Source of the DNA: Acidimicrobiaceae bacterium
GTDB lineage: Bacteria; Actinomycetota; Acidimicrobiia; Acidimicrobiales; Ilumatobacteraceae
DNA: 44,940 bases
Direction: 5' to 3'
NCBI GenBank assembly: GCA_947467375.1
Contig: CANIHL010000005.1
Location: 1-44,940 of the forward strand
The notes beneath the pieces were generated by a model, which ran no database searches, was not told where the DNA came from, and saw nothing but the letters and a program-made list of their open reading frames with translations. Below are positions 27,607 to 39,007 of this stretch, piece after piece; within the stretch, counting starts at the first letter, position 1; every line of letters starts with the position of its first letter. The position numbers and the translations under genes were made by a program.

Positions 27607-28653
27607 ATGTTGGATGGCGCGGTCACGCTTGAGCATGTCAACAAACTGTTCGGCGAGCGCACTGTTGTTAACGACGTCAACTTAGAAATTCACGCCGGCG
27701 AGTTCTTCTCGTTACTTGGCCCATCTGGTTGTGGCAAGACCACCACGTTGCGCATGATCGGTGGGTTCGAACTTCCCGATTCTGGTCGCATTCTGATTGA
27801 TGGTCGCGATGTTACGCACGACGAGCCAGAGACACGTCCTTTGAACACTGTGTTCCAGAGCTATGCGCTGTTTCCTCACTTGAACGTTTTCGACAACGTG
27901 GCTTTCGGGTTGCGCTTCGAAAAGCCAGGAACGGTATCGAAGAAGTCGGACAAAGAGCGCGTCATGGATGCGCTTGAACTTGTTGCGCTTGGATCATTTA
28001 GCGAACGTCGGGTTCCGCAGTTGTCGGGTGGTGAACAGCAACGCGTTGCGCTTGCGCGAGCATTGGTGCTTGAACCCAGTGTGTTGTTGCTCGATGAGCC
28101 GCTTGGTGCTTTGGATGCACAGTTGCGTGCACGCTTGCAGGTCGAACTTGCATCACTACAGCGCCAAATTGGCATAACTTTTATTTACGTGACGCACGAT
28201 CAACACGAAGCGTTCACGATGAGCGATCGCATTGGCGTTATGCGCGATGGCAAGCTGATTCAAGTTGCACCACCGCGCGAGATTTACGAAAAGCCTGCAA
28301 CTATTGATGTTGCAAAGTTCGTTGGCGCGGCGAACCTGTTACCTGGTCGAGTGGTGTCAACAGGCGTGGTGGAAATCTCTGGCGTGAAGTTTGCTGCCCC
28401 GCAGCATGCACCAATGGGCGATGGCATGGTCATGATTCGCCCAGAACGAATTCATGTTGGTACTGGCTCACAACAGGCAATCATTGAGCGCGTGACGTTT
28501 GCTGGTTCATCGCTGCGTATTGCGCTAAACGTTGGTGGCGTGAAACTGGTGGCAGAAATTCCTAACGACGAGAACTCTCGCAGTTTGGAAGAAAATGCAA
28601 CAACCAACATCGACGTACTGCCTGACGCAGTTCGTGTTTTGCCGCTGAGCTAG
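27607..28653 (+). CDS. potA: Spermidine/putrescine-type ABC transporter ATP-binding protein
   Basis: GPSGCGKTT, LSGGEQQRVALARAL, VLLLDEPLGALD, VTHDQHEA; substrate not determined. Confidence 0.85.
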   Translation: MLDGAVTLEHVNKLFGERTVVNDVNLEIHAGEFFSLLGPSGCGKTTTLRMIGGFELPDSGRILIDGRDVTHDEPETRPLNTVFQSYALFPHLNVFDNVAFGLRFEKPGTVSKKSDKERVMDALELVALGSFSERRVPQLSGGEQQRVALARALVLEPSVLLLDEPLGALDAQLRARLQVELASLQRQIGITFIYVTHDQHEAFTMSDRIGVMRDGKLIQVAPPREIYEKPATIDVAKFVGAANLLPGRVVSTGVVEISGVKFAAPQHAPMGDGMVMIRPERIHVGTGSQQAIIERVTFAGSSLRIALNVGGVKLVAEIPNDENSRSLEENATTNIDVLPDAVRVLPLS

Positions 28654-29526
28654 TTATTCGCCCATTCGGGTGAGGTCGGCAAGGGCTGCTTTGAATCCAC
28701 CGGTTTCACCATGGCGTTTGCGCCAGAACGACAGACCAAATACGCCAATGGTGAGTGCGGTGAACGTGGTGAGAACAAGCAATGTGGCGAGTGCGTTCAG
28801 TGCAGGTGTCGCTCCACCTTTTACCGATGAGTAAATACGCAGCGGAACGGTTTCCGAATCAACTCCAGCTGAAAGGAAACTGGTGATCACGAAGTCGTCA
28901 ATAACCGTTGCGAATACGACAACAAAGCTGGCCATGATCGAAGGCCACAGCATTGGCATGAGCACAAAGCGCAATGCCTGAAAACGTGTGGCGCCAAGGT
29001 CGCGTGCAGCTTCCTCAAAACTTGAACCAATTGACACCAAGCGTGCGCGCACGATGACGACTACAGCTGAAACCGAAAAAGTCACATTGCCGAGCAACTG
29101 TGCCGGGTAACCGAGTGGAATTCCGCTGAACAGGCGGGTGAAGGTAAGCAGCAGGGCAGCACCAACAACGATTTCGGGCGTGATGAGCGGAACAGAAGTC
29201 ATTCCCTGCACTGCTGCAGCGCTCTTGCCTTTCATGCGATGCGAGCCAATGGCGAGGGCGAGCCCTAGTGGCGTAACGATCAACATGGTGGTTACGGCAA
29301 GAACGAGAGAGTTCACAATTGCGTGACGCATGGAAGGGTCGTGAAACACCGAAGCATATTTGTCGCCAAACCACCAGCGGAAAGAAAAGCCTTTCCACAC
29401 CGTGCGGCTTCGTCCATCGTTAAACGAATAGATCACTGCAATTAAAACGGGAACAAGGCTCCAAATGATGTAGCCCCAAATAATGATGGGGAGTGCTTTA
29501 ACGCGACGCGTGGAAACCGATGTCAT
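28654..29526 (-). CDS. potC: Spermidine/putrescine-type ABC transporter permease
   Basis: Hydrophobic; EEAARDLGATRFQALRFVLMPMLWPSI EAA loop. Confidence 0.8.
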   Translation of the reverse strand: MTSVSTRRVKALPIIIWGYIIWSLVPVLIAVIYSFNDGRSRTVWKGFSFRWWFGDKYASVFHDPSMRHAIVNSLVLAVTTMLIVTPLGLALAIGSHRMKGKSAAAVQGMTSVPLITPEIVVGAALLLTFTRLFSGIPLGYPAQLLGNVTFSVSAVVVIVRARLVSIGSSFEEAARDLGATRFQALRFVLMPMLWPSIMASFVVVFATVIDDFVITSFLSAGVDSETVPLRIYSSVKGGATPALNALATLLVLTTFTALTIGVFGLSFWRKRHGETGGFKAALADLTRMGE

Positions 29527-30404
29527 CGCACACGTTCCTTGCCAATTTTAGAAGTACTGCGTAAATACCACGACAGCGCAATAAGTAACAGTGTGGACAA
29601 CATGATCACCAAAATTGCGCCGCGTTGCGGCTGACTGCTGTTGTTGATGTAGTAGTCAATTTGGTTGCCCAGCATTTCGGTTTTTGGCGATCGAGAAAGC
29701 AAGTCGTTGGTGTAATAATCACCAAACATTGGCAGTGCAATGAGAACGCCCGCAGCTGCAACGCCAGCTTTAGCCATTGGAACGGTGACTACGCGAAAGG
29801 CCTGGCGCGATGTTGCGCCAAGGTCGCGAGCTGCTTCAACAAGGCGCCAGTCAAGGCGCTCAAGCGTGGCGTACAACGGCAAAATAAGGAACGGCACGTA
29901 TCCATAAACAAGTCCAAGAATGACGGTGATGGGCGAGCCATCAAGCCAGTTGTAATGAATGCCGAACATCCCAACGAAGCGACTGAATAATCCAGATGGG
30001 CTGAGCAAGTTAACCCATGCCAACATGCGCATGAGATAGTTAACCCAGAACGGGGCAATGATGAGCAGCAACAACAACATGCGCCGCTTTCCTGCATGAC
30101 GAGCCAGGTAGTACGCAACAGGAAAACCGATCGCGAAGCTCATGATCATTGCACTCACGACGTACACAATGGTGCGAGCAAATACTCCGCGAAGCGGGCC
30201 ACTGGTCACGCTGCTAAATACGGCCCCGAACTCGCTGAAACTCCAATGCAATGGGTTCCACTGCGGAATCGCATCGCGAAAGATTGGGTCAATCGAACCG
30301 AATGCAACGCAGGCGACAGCGTAAAACGGAACTGCAAAAAAGAACAGCAGCCAAAATGCACCGGGGGCGGCAAGTGCTGCCCAGAGTCGGGCGGCTTTGT
30401 TCAC
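29523..30404 (-). CDS. potB: Spermidine/putrescine-type ABC transporter permease
   Basis: Hydrophobic; VEAARDLGATSRQAFRVVTVPMAKAGV EAA loop; GTG at 30404 avoids the 37-bp overlap of the track ORF. Confidence 0.8.
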   Translation of the reverse strand: MNKAARLWAALAAPGAFWLLFFFAVPFYAVACVAFGSIDPIFRDAIPQWNPLHWSFSEFGAVFSSVTSGPLRGVFARTIVYVVSAMIMSFAIGFPVAYYLARHAGKRRMLLLLLIIAPFWVNYLMRMLAWVNLLSPSGLFSRFVGMFGIHYNWLDGSPITVILGLVYGYVPFLILPLYATLERLDWRLVEAARDLGATSRQAFRVVTVPMAKAGVAAAGVLIALPMFGDYYTNDLLSRSPKTEMLGNQIDYYINNSSQPQRGAILVIMLSTLLLIALSWYLRSTSKIGKERVR

Positions 30405-30406
30405 AC

Positions 30407-31603
30407 TCAGCCCGCGGTGAACGTCGTCCAGACGTCGCTCCAAAGAGCATCAGTTTCTGGTGTCAGGCTGACGAGTCGCTTTCCAGCCTGATACTTGGCA
30501 TCATCAATTACTGCATCGACAAGTGTTTCTGGAATTGCACCCGCATTGATTAGTGCTTCAGCACTCACGTTCGTGAGCGCAGGTTGGTAACCAACGTAGG
30601 ACTGGTTCTTCACAGCAACATCGTTGTCGAGCAAGTAGTTAATGAACTGGTGAGCAGCCACTGGCTTTGCTGAAGCCTTTGGAATGCAGAGGAAGTCGTT
30701 TGCCGTAATGGTGTTTTCTGGGTACCAGAATCCAAGAACATCTGCAGTTGTTCCTTCTGGCAAATAGAACGGTGCAAGCAAAATGTCACCCGACCAGGTG
30801 TAGGCAATGTCTCTGTTGCCAGCAGGAAGTTCCTGATAACTCAACACATCAACTTTTGGATTTGTAGCAGAGCGAAGTCGAATGAGGTTTTCTTTTGCCG
30901 CTGCAAGAATGTCTGCGTCGCCTGTGTTTACATCGGTAACTCCAGCTTGGAACAATGCGAGGCTGACGATGTCGCGATATGAATCAGTGACACCGAGTTT
31001 TCCGCTGTATGCAGAATTCCACATTGCGTCGTATCCCTGTGCAGCAAGTTCTGCTGGGTCAATGCGATCTCTGCGGTAGCCAATTCCGTTTCCGTAAATG
31101 AACTGAGCCATGGTGTACTGCGCGCCAAGGTCGTAATACGGGTTCTGCAAACCAGTAATCAAGTTTGCCTTATTTGGAATGTATGAATGATTCAAAGGCT
31201 GAATCAGTTCGCCTGCCATCAGTCGGGCAAGCGCGGTGTCAGTGAGACCGATAATGAGGTCTGGCTTCAGCGTTCCGTTGCGCAACTTTGCAATTGCGGC
31301 ATCTTCGTTGTCGTAAATGCTTTGCTTCACTGTTACGCCAAATGCCTTTTCGAAATCGGCGATCACTTCTGGGTTGGTGTAATCAGCCCAGTTCAAAATT
31401 TCAATGGTGCCACCTTCATTGGCAAGTCCATCTGCAATCGGCTCTCCAACAAGTGGGAGAGTGACTGGTGAATCGGGAGTGCCGATAATTAATCCAGTCG
31501 ATGATTTTGTTGTGGCCCCACCGCACGCTGCAAGTAACGAAGGCCCAATAATGATTCCCCCGGTAGTTGCAAAGAGCGTTTTAAGAAAATCGCGTCTTTC
31601 CAT
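30407..31603 (-). CDS. potD: Spermidine/putrescine-type extracellular substrate-binding lipoprotein
   Basis: Tat-like MERRDFLKT, lipobox LAAC, EILNWADYTNPEVIADFEKAFGVTV. Confidence 0.85.
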   Translation of the reverse strand: MERRDFLKTLFATTGGIIIGPSLLAACGGATTKSSTGLIIGTPDSPVTLPLVGEPIADGLANEGGTIEILNWADYTNPEVIADFEKAFGVTVKQSIYDNEDAAIAKLRNGTLKPDLIIGLTDTALARLMAGELIQPLNHSYIPNKANLITGLQNPYYDLGAQYTMAQFIYGNGIGYRRDRIDPAELAAQGYDAMWNSAYSGKLGVTDSYRDIVSLALFQAGVTDVNTGDADILAAAKENLIRLRSATNPKVDVLSYQELPAGNRDIAYTWSGDILLAPFYLPEGTTADVLGFWYPENTITANDFLCIPKASAKPVAAHQFINYLLDNDVAVKNQSYVGYQPALTNVSAEALINAGAIPETLVDAVIDDAKYQAGKRLVSLTPETDALWSDVWTTFTAG

Positions 31604-31612
31604 GAGGGTAAC

Positions 31613-32713
31613 TTAGTGCGTTTGTGTGTCTTGCCTGTATTGCTTGACGAACTGCATTGCGTACTTTTCCATTTCGGTGTGGTACGCCTGTTTGAAGGCC
31701 GATGAGGCAGTCCCACGTTGAACCCGCTCGGAAACGGCGATGTCTTGGTGGTTCACCAAATCATTGAAATCGATCACTGCATTCAGGTCCAGGCTGGAGT
31801 CGGCGGCCATATCGGCGGGGAAAAGGTAGTCGGTAATGACTGTGGTGTGCGTAGGGGAACGCGGGATATAGGTGGTGACCGCTACCGAGTCGGGCGAAAC
31901 ATCGATCAACATATTTGGATAGACGTAGGCGCCAAAGAGCGACTTGTCATCCATGCCAGGAATAAGCGTTAACCCTTGGTTTTGCTTAAACGAAATGGAG
32001 TTCACTCCATCAGCCAGGTTTGCACCCCAGTCGCCTCGGTCCTTATCAATAGTTCGACCAGTTGCAAAAACCGGCACGAGATCACAGAACTCTGGGTGCA
32101 CAACTGAGCAATGCAGGCACTCTGAATAGTTCTCAACAAGTACTTTCCAGTTGGCTTGTGCTTCATCCACGGTGGTGCGAACACTCTTCAATCCAGCCAT
32201 TCCAAACTTGTCAAGTTCTAGTGGTTTGCTGTACATATTTTCGAGCCACTTCAGCAATGGAACTTCGTTGTTGTCTAAACAAACGAACAGGCAGCCCTGC
32301 CATTCATCTACACGAACTTGTTTTAGTGAAATGCATTCACGATCGAATGATTCTTTTTCGTGATGGATTGCACCGACAAGTTTCCCGTCCAGTGAATAAC
32401 TCCATGCGTGATACGGGCAGGTGATTGCGGCGCCATATCCAGATCCGCTTTCATCACACAACTGTGAGCCGCGATGTTGACAGACATTGAAGTAAGCGCG
32501 CAGTTGGCTTTCGCGATTGCGCACGATCAAGATGCTTTCGCTTCCAACATTGCACACCATGCGGTCGCCAATGTGAGAGAGCTTGTCGGCCCTGCCTACG
32601 TAGCACCAGTGTTTGCTGAAAATGGTTTCAAGTTCTGATGCAAAAATTGCAGGAGACGTGTATTCATCTCGCGTAAAGCTCTTTTGGAGCCCTCTAATTT
32701 CTGGTGCTGACAT
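31613..32713 (-). CDS. Rieske-type ring-hydroxylating oxygenase alpha subunit
   Basis: Rieske CQHRGSQLC...CPYHAWSY; mononuclear iron region ENYSECLHCSVVHPEF. Confidence 0.9.
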   Translation of the reverse strand: MSAPEIRGLQKSFTRDEYTSPAIFASELETIFSKHWCYVGRADKLSHIGDRMVCNVGSESILIVRNRESQLRAYFNVCQHRGSQLCDESGSGYGAAITCPYHAWSYSLDGKLVGAIHHEKESFDRECISLKQVRVDEWQGCLFVCLDNNEVPLLKWLENMYSKPLELDKFGMAGLKSVRTTVDEAQANWKVLVENYSECLHCSVVHPEFCDLVPVFATGRTIDKDRGDWGANLADGVNSISFKQNQGLTLIPGMDDKSLFGAYVYPNMLIDVSPDSVAVTTYIPRSPTHTTVITDYLFPADMAADSSLDLNAVIDFNDLVNHQDIAVSERVQRGTASSAFKQAYHTEMEKYAMQFVKQYRQDTQTH

Positions 32714-32716
32714 GAT

Positions 32717-33583
32717 TTACTCCCATTTCATTCCGACAGGTATGTCTTCGTAATCGATAGTCCACAACCGTGCGGCTTTCACATCGCCTGTGTAACAGCG
32801 GTAGCCAAGTAGTTGTTGTTGCGTTGGGGAAAGCGTGCGCGCAATGTCTTCGGGAAGTCCAACGCAGCCAGCTTCTTCAGGAGTTAACCAACCAACTACA
32901 TAGGAGAGATGCAAACCTTCTCGCCAGTAGTTGTCAGTTTGGTTTGCGCCACCGCCATGAATGACCGTTCCCGAATAAATCAAGCCACTTCCTGCTGGCA
33001 TCACCGCTTGAGTGACTTCCGCATCGGTTGCCTTGCGAGAGAAGTCGTCCCACTGATGACTGCCAGGCACCACTCGTGTTGCTCCACCCTCGGCGGTGAA
33101 GTCGGAGAGCGCGAACATGCACGACACCGTTACGGGTTTGGCAGTTGGTCCAAGAACAAGCGGCCAGTTGTCGGCGTCACGATGCAACCATTGTGCTTTT
33201 TCGCCAGGACCAATGATCATGGCTTGACCGGTGTTCATCCAATACGAAGCGCAATGTGGGCCAAGCTCGTCGTCTGCGACTCCGCGCAGAATGGGGTGAA
33301 CCAGCAGATGATCACGGAACGTCTTCGACCGGTACGCCAGGCGAGTGAAGCGCTTGGTGTTGGATCCCCAGAATTCCTGCACGCCTTTGTCGCTTGACTT
33401 CGTGCCAGCGTCTGTTGTCTGCATGGATTCGGCAAGTTCGGAGCGAAGGCTGTTGCGAACTTCGTCGCTCAGCATGTTGTGGACGATTACGCCACCATCG
33501 CGGTGAAATACTGCAAGGATTTCGGCGAGCGAATGTACCTTCGCGTCAAGACTTGTTAACACCGCGGTATTCGCAGTTGCCAT
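32717..33583 (-). CDS. Phytanoyl-CoA dioxygenase (PhyH) family 2OG oxygenase
   Basis: LHRDADNWP (HxD), GGATRVVPGSHQWDD, SGLIYSGTVIHGGGANQT. Confidence 0.85.
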   Translation of the reverse strand: MATANTAVLTSLDAKVHSLAEILAVFHRDGGVIVHNMLSDEVRNSLRSELAESMQTTDAGTKSSDKGVQEFWGSNTKRFTRLAYRSKTFRDHLLVHPILRGVADDELGPHCASYWMNTGQAMIIGPGEKAQWLHRDADNWPLVLGPTAKPVTVSCMFALSDFTAEGGATRVVPGSHQWDDFSRKATDAEVTQAVMPAGSGLIYSGTVIHGGGANQTDNYWREGLHLSYVVGWLTPEEAGCVGLPEDIARTLSPTQQQLLGYRCYTGDVKAARLWTIDYEDIPVGMKWE

Positions 33584-33592
33584 ACAGCAACT

Positions 33593-34141
33593 CTAGCAGT
33601 GGAAAAATGATCGCAAATGAGGCTCGTAATAACTCAACGTGTGTGATTCATATGTTGGATCAAATGAAACCTGGTCATACTTTGCGCAAAACTCTTCGGT
33701 TAATTCGTAATGCGGGTTATCGGTATATGCATCGCGGGCGTTTTGATTAAGGCCAATGTGTTGCCAAAAGTAATAACCCTGAAATATTCCATGATGAGCA
33801 ACCATCCAGTGATGTGCTTCTGAAACGAATGGTTTAATGATTGCTGCGGCAACTGCTTCGTGATTATCGGGGGCAAGGCTGTCGCCAATGTCGTGCAATA
33901 GCGCGCACATCACATATTCCATGCTTTGGCCATCGCGCTCTGCTCGCGTTGCGGTTTGCAACGAATGTTCAAGGCGAGTGACCGGATAGCCGTCTAGTTC
34001 ACCGTCAAGTTTTTGCAACTGTTGCAGCACCTGATTGGCGACATCGCCCTGAGTTCTTTTATACAACTCGGTGATGTTGTCCCAGTCTTGTTTCGTGGAC
34101 TCACTGAATTTGGTGAACGTAGGGACATGTTGCGATGACAT
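33593..34141 (-). CDS. HD-domain protein, PhnZ-like diiron oxygenase candidate
   Basis: GYPVTRLEHSLQTATRAERDGQSMEYVMCALLHDIGDSLAPDNHEAVAAAIIKPF...HWMVAHHGIFQGYY. Confidence 0.7.
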   Translation of the reverse strand: MSSQHVPTFTKFSESTKQDWDNITELYKRTQGDVANQVLQQLQKLDGELDGYPVTRLEHSLQTATRAERDGQSMEYVMCALLHDIGDSLAPDNHEAVAAAIIKPFVSEAHHWMVAHHGIFQGYYFWQHIGLNQNARDAYTDNPHYELTEEFCAKYDQVSFDPTYESHTLSYYEPHLRSFFHC

Positions 34142-34181
34142 GGGGTAACTGTAGTGAAACGTGTTGGGCTAAGTTTTACCT

Positions 34182-34940
34182 ATGACTTCATTGAGCTTTC
34201 GTTTAGACGGTTTGCGTGCATTAGTAACTGGCGGAGGTTCAGGAATTGGCAAGGTAATTGCCGACGCAATGCGTGATGCAGGCGCAACCGTGGTGGTGTG
34301 CGACGTAAACGATTCGACTAAACCCAACTACATCTGTGATGTGTCGAAGACTTCAGATGTTGAAGCGATGTTCAAGGGAATCGAACGCGACTTGGGTGGG
34401 CTCGACATTTTGGTAAACAACGTTGGCGTGCCTGGGCCGACAGCGCGTGTAGACGAGATGGACCCTGACGCTTACGACGAGTGTGTGCGCGTGAACTTGG
34501 GCGGAACATTCCGTGTTACGCACTTTGCCGTGCCGATGTTGTTGAAGACGAAAGGCTCGATGATCAACATTTCAACAAGTGCTGGAATTTTTGGCTACCC
34601 ATTGCGTTCGCCATATGTTGCTGCGAAGTGGGGAGTAATCGGACTCACGAAGTCGTGGGCTATGGAGCTTGGCGAATTTGGTGTGCGAGTAAATGCCATT
34701 TGTCCTGGTTCGGTAAGTGGTCCACGCATGGACGGCGTGATTGATCGCGAAGCGCAAGCTGTTGGCAAGACATCACAAGAAATTCGCACGGGTTACGAAA
34801 AGCAAGTGTCGTTGCAAACATTTATTGAGCCTGAAGACATTGCAGCGTCGTGTGTGTTCCTCAGCTCGCCGGCTGGTCGTTTCATCTCTGGCCAAGTGCT
34901 GCCTGTAGACGGCAACATCGAAACCATGAGAAGTAACTAG
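34182..34940 (+). CDS. Short-chain dehydrogenase/reductase
   Basis: ALVTGGGSGIGK, ILVNNVGVPG, SPYVAAKWGVIGLTKSWA (YxxxK). Confidence 0.9.
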   Translation: MTSLSFRLDGLRALVTGGGSGIGKVIADAMRDAGATVVVCDVNDSTKPNYICDVSKTSDVEAMFKGIERDLGGLDILVNNVGVPGPTARVDEMDPDAYDECVRVNLGGTFRVTHFAVPMLLKTKGSMINISTSAGIFGYPLRSPYVAAKWGVIGLTKSWAMELGEFGVRVNAICPGSVSGPRMDGVIDREAQAVGKTSQEIRTGYEKQVSLQTFIEPEDIAASCVFLSSPAGRFISGQVLPVDGNIETMRSN

Positions 34941-34942
34941 CT

Positions 34943-35722
34943 GTGATTATTGACCTTCAGGTCAATCAAGGCCAGTGCACGTGGCCTGAGTTGTGGTCTA
35001 CAGCTCACGCTGCAGACCGCGCTGGCTATAACACCTTGTGGATTGCTGATCATTTGTCTGGTTCGGTAATGAATGCTCCGTCCATGCCCGAATGCTTTGC
35101 CACACTTGGTGCGCTTGCTGCGGCAACTCGCAACATTGGTCTTGGCTCGCTTGTGGTGAATGCTGGCTTACGCGACCCGGCAATTGTTGCCAATGCCGCT
35201 GCAACGGTGCAGGAAATATCGGGTGGCAGGTTCATTCTTGGACTTGGCGCAGGTGCTTCGCCGTCCAGCACGTTTGCATCGGAGCTGCACGCAATCGGTG
35301 CAGACATTCCAGCAACTATGGAACAGCGTCATAAGCGACTCGAGCATGTTTTGGACGTGCTCGATTCCATGTGGTCGAACAATCGCGATGAAAAATTTGC
35401 AACGTTTCCGCTTCCGCAAGACTCCATTCCGCGCATACTTGGCGTGAATTCAGTTGCGCTTGCCACCCTTGCAGGGAAGCGTTGCGATGGGGTGAATATT
35501 CGCGCCAGTCACGAGCGGCGTGGTGAAATTCTGCGTGCTGCTCGCGATGCTGCTGGTATTCGCGAATTTATGGTGTCGGTGTGGGATTGGTTCGATGAGT
35601 CATTGCTGGATGAAAACAGCGATGCCCGCAAGCAATTGGCTAGCGAGGGTGTGAACCGGTTGATCTTGTTGATGCGTGGTGCGCCAGATGCGGCCCGTAT
35701 TGAAGACAGCTCGGTCTTATAG
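34943..35722 (+). CDS. LLM-class, F420-type flavin-dependent oxidoreductase
   Basis: [53 protein letters not shown]. Confidence 0.85.
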   Translation: MIIDLQVNQGQCTWPELWSTAHAADRAGYNTLWIADHLSGSVMNAPSMPECFATLGALAAATRNIGLGSLVVNAGLRDPAIVANAAATVQEISGGRFILGLGAGASPSSTFASELHAIGADIPATMEQRHKRLEHVLDVLDSMWSNNRDEKFATFPLPQDSIPRILGVNSVALATLAGKRCDGVNIRASHERRGEILRAARDAAGIREFMVSVWDWFDESLLDENSDARKQLASEGVNRLILLMRGAPDAARIEDSSVL

Positions 35723-38512
35723 AACAACGTTGACGAGGCGTTTCGGAACAATGACCACCTTGGCTGGTTCCGTGCCATTGAGCAACGCAATCACTTTTTC
35801 GTCCGCAAGTGCAAGCGCACGCAATTCATCGTCGGTAACGGTTGGAACTACCGACAACTTTGAGCGAACTTTGCCGTTTACCTGAATTGGAATTTCAATA
35901 GTGTCGCTTACAAGCAACGCTGGGTCTGCAACAGGGAATGGCGCAAAGGTGAGCTCGGTGGTTTGACCAAGCATCGACCACAACTCTTCTGCCATGTGCG
36001 GGCACAACGGCGAAAGCATTTGTACAAGTGGCACTGCAACTTCGCGCGGGGTAGAGCCGTGCTCGTTTACGTAAATGGTGAGAGCGTTATTCAATTCAAT
36101 GAGTTTTGAAATTGCTGTATTGAAACGCAGGTTCTGCATGTCGATACCAACACCGTGAATTGCCTTGTGCAAGTCGCGCTTCAACTGCAACGGAGCTTCA
36201 ACGTCGCTCACGTGTAGTGCGCCAGTGTCTTCGTCTACCAAGTTGCGCCATGAGCGCTGCAAGAAACGCTGCATGCCAACAACGTCGCGTGTATTCCATG
36301 GGCGCGATGCATCCAGTGGGCCGGTGCTCATTTCGTACAAGCGGAAGGTGTCTGCACCGAACTCGTCATACATTTCGTCTGGAGTAACGATGTTCTTCAG
36401 GCTCTTGCCCATTTTCCCGTATTCGCGAATTACTTTTTCGCCCTGCCAGGTGTATGCGCCGTTTGCTTCTTCAACTTCGTTTGCAGGAACGGTTTGACCA
36501 CGCTCGTCGCGGTAGGCGTATGCCTGAATGTAACCCTGGTTGAACAAACGGTGGAATGGTTCTTCGCTGCTTACATGACCAAGGTCGTGCAACACCTTGT
36601 GCCAGAAGCGCGCGTACAGCAAGTGCAACACCGCGTGCTCAACGCCACCCACATACAAGTCCACGCCGCCCGTGTGGCCAGCATGCTTTGGGCCCATCCA
36701 ATACTTTTCAACGTCTTTATCGATGAACGCTTCGGTGTTCGTTGGGTCGAGGTAGCGCAATTCGTACCAACACGAGCCAGCCCACTGAGGCATCACGTTT
36801 ACTTCGCGGCGATATTGCTTTGGTCCATCGCCAAGATCGAGAGTGACATTGACCCAATCTTGAATGCGGGCAAGAGGCGGAATTGGGTTGGTGGTTTCGT
36901 CGTTCGGGTCGAGCGCCTGTGGCTTGAAATCGGCAAGTTCTGGAAGCAATACGGGCAAAGCCGAAGCAGGAACAGAAATTGGCTGATCGTTTTCGTCGTA
37001 CACAATAGGGAACGGTTCGCCCCAGTAGCGCTGACGTGAGAACAACCAGTCGCGCAGTTTGTATGTAATTGCGCTGTTGCCGTGATCGTTATTGTCGAGC
37101 CATGCGGTCATTAGCGAAATGGCTTCGGCTTTGGTGCGCTTGCCATTCAACGACACTGAATCGTTTGACGAGTTGACGTACTCGCCGTCTTCGTTCACCA
37201 CGTCAATAACCGGCAAGTTGTATGCGGTTGCAAACTCCATGTCGCGTTCGTCGCCGCTTGGTACGGCCATGATTGCGCCGGTTCCGTAACCCATTAATAC
37301 GTAGTCCGCAATCCACACAGGAATCTGTGCGCCGTTTACTGGGTTCGTTGCGTATGCACCAATGAACACACCGGTCTTCTTGCGTGAGTCGTCGGTGCGA
37401 TCGGCGTCTTGCAGCGCTGCTGCTGTTTCGCGATACTTCGTGACAGCAGTTTGTTGTTCGCTGGTGGTGAGTGCATCAACAAGTGGATGCTCTGGCGATA
37501 ACACCATGAACGTTGCACCGAACAAGGTGTCGGGGCGAGTGGTGAATACTTCAATAGGGCCAGCGGCTGAACCAAAGCGAACGCGTGCACCTTCGCTTCG
37601 ACCAATCCAGTTGCGTTGCATCAACTTGATTGCATCTGGCCAATCGAGTCGATCAAGGTCGTCGAGCAAACGGTCGGCATATTTTGTAATGCGCATTGTC
37701 CACTGACGCATGTTGCGTTTGAACACGGGGTAGTTGCCAATGTCGCTTCGACCTTCGGCAGTTACTTCTTCGTTGGCAAGAATGGTTCCAAGACCAGGGC
37801 ACCAGTTCACTGGCGCATTCGACAAGTACACCAAACGGTGGTTGTTAATGGCGTCTTGCTGTTCTACTTTGCTTAAGCCCGACCACGCACCCATGCCGGT
37901 GTCGCGCTTGCCCGAAGCAAACTCGTCAACAAGTTCTGAAATTGGTCGTGCACGATTCTGTGTTTCGTCATACCACGAGTTGAAAATTTGCAAGAAGATC
38001 CATTGCGTCCACTTGTAAAACTCTTCGTCGGTGGTGCTCACGCTGCGGCGAGCATCGTGACCCAAACCAAGCCTGCGCAACTGGCGGCGCATGTTGGCAA
38101 TATTCGACTCGGTGTTAATACGCGGGTGAATTCCCGTAACGATTGCGTGTTGTTCTGCTGGCAAACCAAAACTGTCGTAGCCAAGCGCGTGCAACACGTT
38201 GTAACCAGTCATGCGCTTGTAACGCGCAAATACGTCGGTGGCGATGTAGCCGAGTGGGTGACCTACGTGCAGTCCGGCGCCAGACGGATACGGAAACATG
38301 TCGAGCACGAACAACTTTTCGCGGCCAGCAACTTTTTCTGGTTGCGCAAGAGGGCCCGCTGGGTTCGGCGCTTCAAAAGTGCCCTCGGCGTCCCAATGGT
38401 CTTGCCATTTGGACTCAATTTGATTGGCTAAGCCCGAGGTGTAGCGGAAGGCTGGAATCTTGGATTCCGGGTCATTTCCGCGGATTGAACCCTGTGGGCG
38501 CTTTGCTGACAT
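35717..38512 (-). CDS. leuS: Leucyl-tRNA synthetase
   Basis: HIGH-type [23 protein letters not shown]-like [11 protein letters not shown]; start set to [18 protein letters not shown]. Confidence 0.95.
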   Translation of the reverse strand: MSAKRPQGSIRGNDPESKIPAFRYTSGLANQIESKWQDHWDAEGTFEAPNPAGPLAQPEKVAGREKLFVLDMFPYPSGAGLHVGHPLGYIATDVFARYKRMTGYNVLHALGYDSFGLPAEQHAIVTGIHPRINTESNIANMRRQLRRLGLGHDARRSVSTTDEEFYKWTQWIFLQIFNSWYDETQNRARPISELVDEFASGKRDTGMGAWSGLSKVEQQDAINNHRLVYLSNAPVNWCPGLGTILANEEVTAEGRSDIGNYPVFKRNMRQWTMRITKYADRLLDDLDRLDWPDAIKLMQRNWIGRSEGARVRFGSAAGPIEVFTTRPDTLFGATFMVLSPEHPLVDALTTSEQQTAVTKYRETAAALQDADRTDDSRKKTGVFIGAYATNPVNGAQIPVWIADYVLMGYGTGAIMAVPSGDERDMEFATAYNLPVIDVVNEDGEYVNSSNDSVSLNGKRTKAEAISLMTAWLDNNDHGNSAITYKLRDWLFSRQRYWGEPFPIVYDENDQPISVPASALPVLLPELADFKPQALDPNDETTNPIPPLARIQDWVNVTLDLGDGPKQYRREVNVMPQWAGSCWYELRYLDPTNTEAFIDKDVEKYWMGPKHAGHTGGVDLYVGGVEHAVLHLLYARFWHKVLHDLGHVSSEEPFHRLFNQGYIQAYAYRDERGQTVPANEVEEANGAYTWQGEKVIREYGKMGKSLKNIVTPDEMYDEFGADTFRLYEMSTGPLDASRPWNTRDVVGMQRFLQRSWRNLVDEDTGALHVSDVEAPLQLKRDLHKAIHGVGIDMQNLRFNTAISKLIELNNALTIYVNEHGSTPREVAVPLVQMLSPLCPHMAEELWSMLGQTTELTFAPFPVADPALLVSDTIEIPIQVNGKVRSKLSVVPTVTDDELRALALADEKVIALLNGTEPAKVVIVPKRLVNVVL

Positions 38513-38585
38513 AGCCTCCGTATCGTAGATGAGCCAAGCGGCAAAAACGCCGTGATTGGATCGGAAAGGCAGTGCAGGTAACACG

Positions 38586-39005
38586 ATGGGCAGACCACAA
38601 GGCCGTTCACGCGGGCGTTCATCGAATAGCCGCAAGCACAGCTACCCACGCGAAGCCCGCATTAGCGAGACCGTGCGCGAAGTGGTGGCCGAAGAACTAC
38701 TGCGAATTGATGATGATCGCTTGGCATTCGTTTCCATTACCGCAATTGATGTTGACGCTGAAATGAACCGTGGCATTGTGTACTTCGACTCGTTGCAGGG
38801 CCCAGAAGGCGATGCCGGAATATTGGCGGCATTTAGTCATTACCGCAAGCAGCTGCAGTCGGCAATTGCCACGCAAGTTCATGCGCGTCGCACACCAATT
38901 TTGGAGTTCCGCCCAGACGATGCAATTCGTGCAGCAGCACGCATTGATGAAGTGTTGCGCAACGACCCAATGCATACGCGCAATCTTTCTGACGACACGG
39001 AGTAG
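38586..39005 (+). CDS. rbfA: Ribosome-binding factor A
   Basis: [48 protein letters not shown]; upstream of truB. Confidence 0.85.
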   Translation: MGRPQGRSRGRSSNSRKHSYPREARISETVREVVAEELLRIDDDRLAFVSITAIDVDAEMNRGIVYFDSLQGPEGDAGILAAFSHYRKQLQSAIATQVHARRTPILEFRPDDAIRAAARIDEVLRNDPMHTRNLSDDTE

Positions 39006-39007
39006 CA

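Noticed and set aside
29523-30443. Full-length track ORF for the permease gene with a 37-bp overlap into potD
   Set aside because: A GTG at 30404 gives a normal permease N-terminus and tight spacing; the longer start is unlikely.
36160-38514. Several 65-181 aa plus-strand ORFs opposite leuS
   Set aside because: Antisense shadow ORFs of a highly conserved gene; no motifs.
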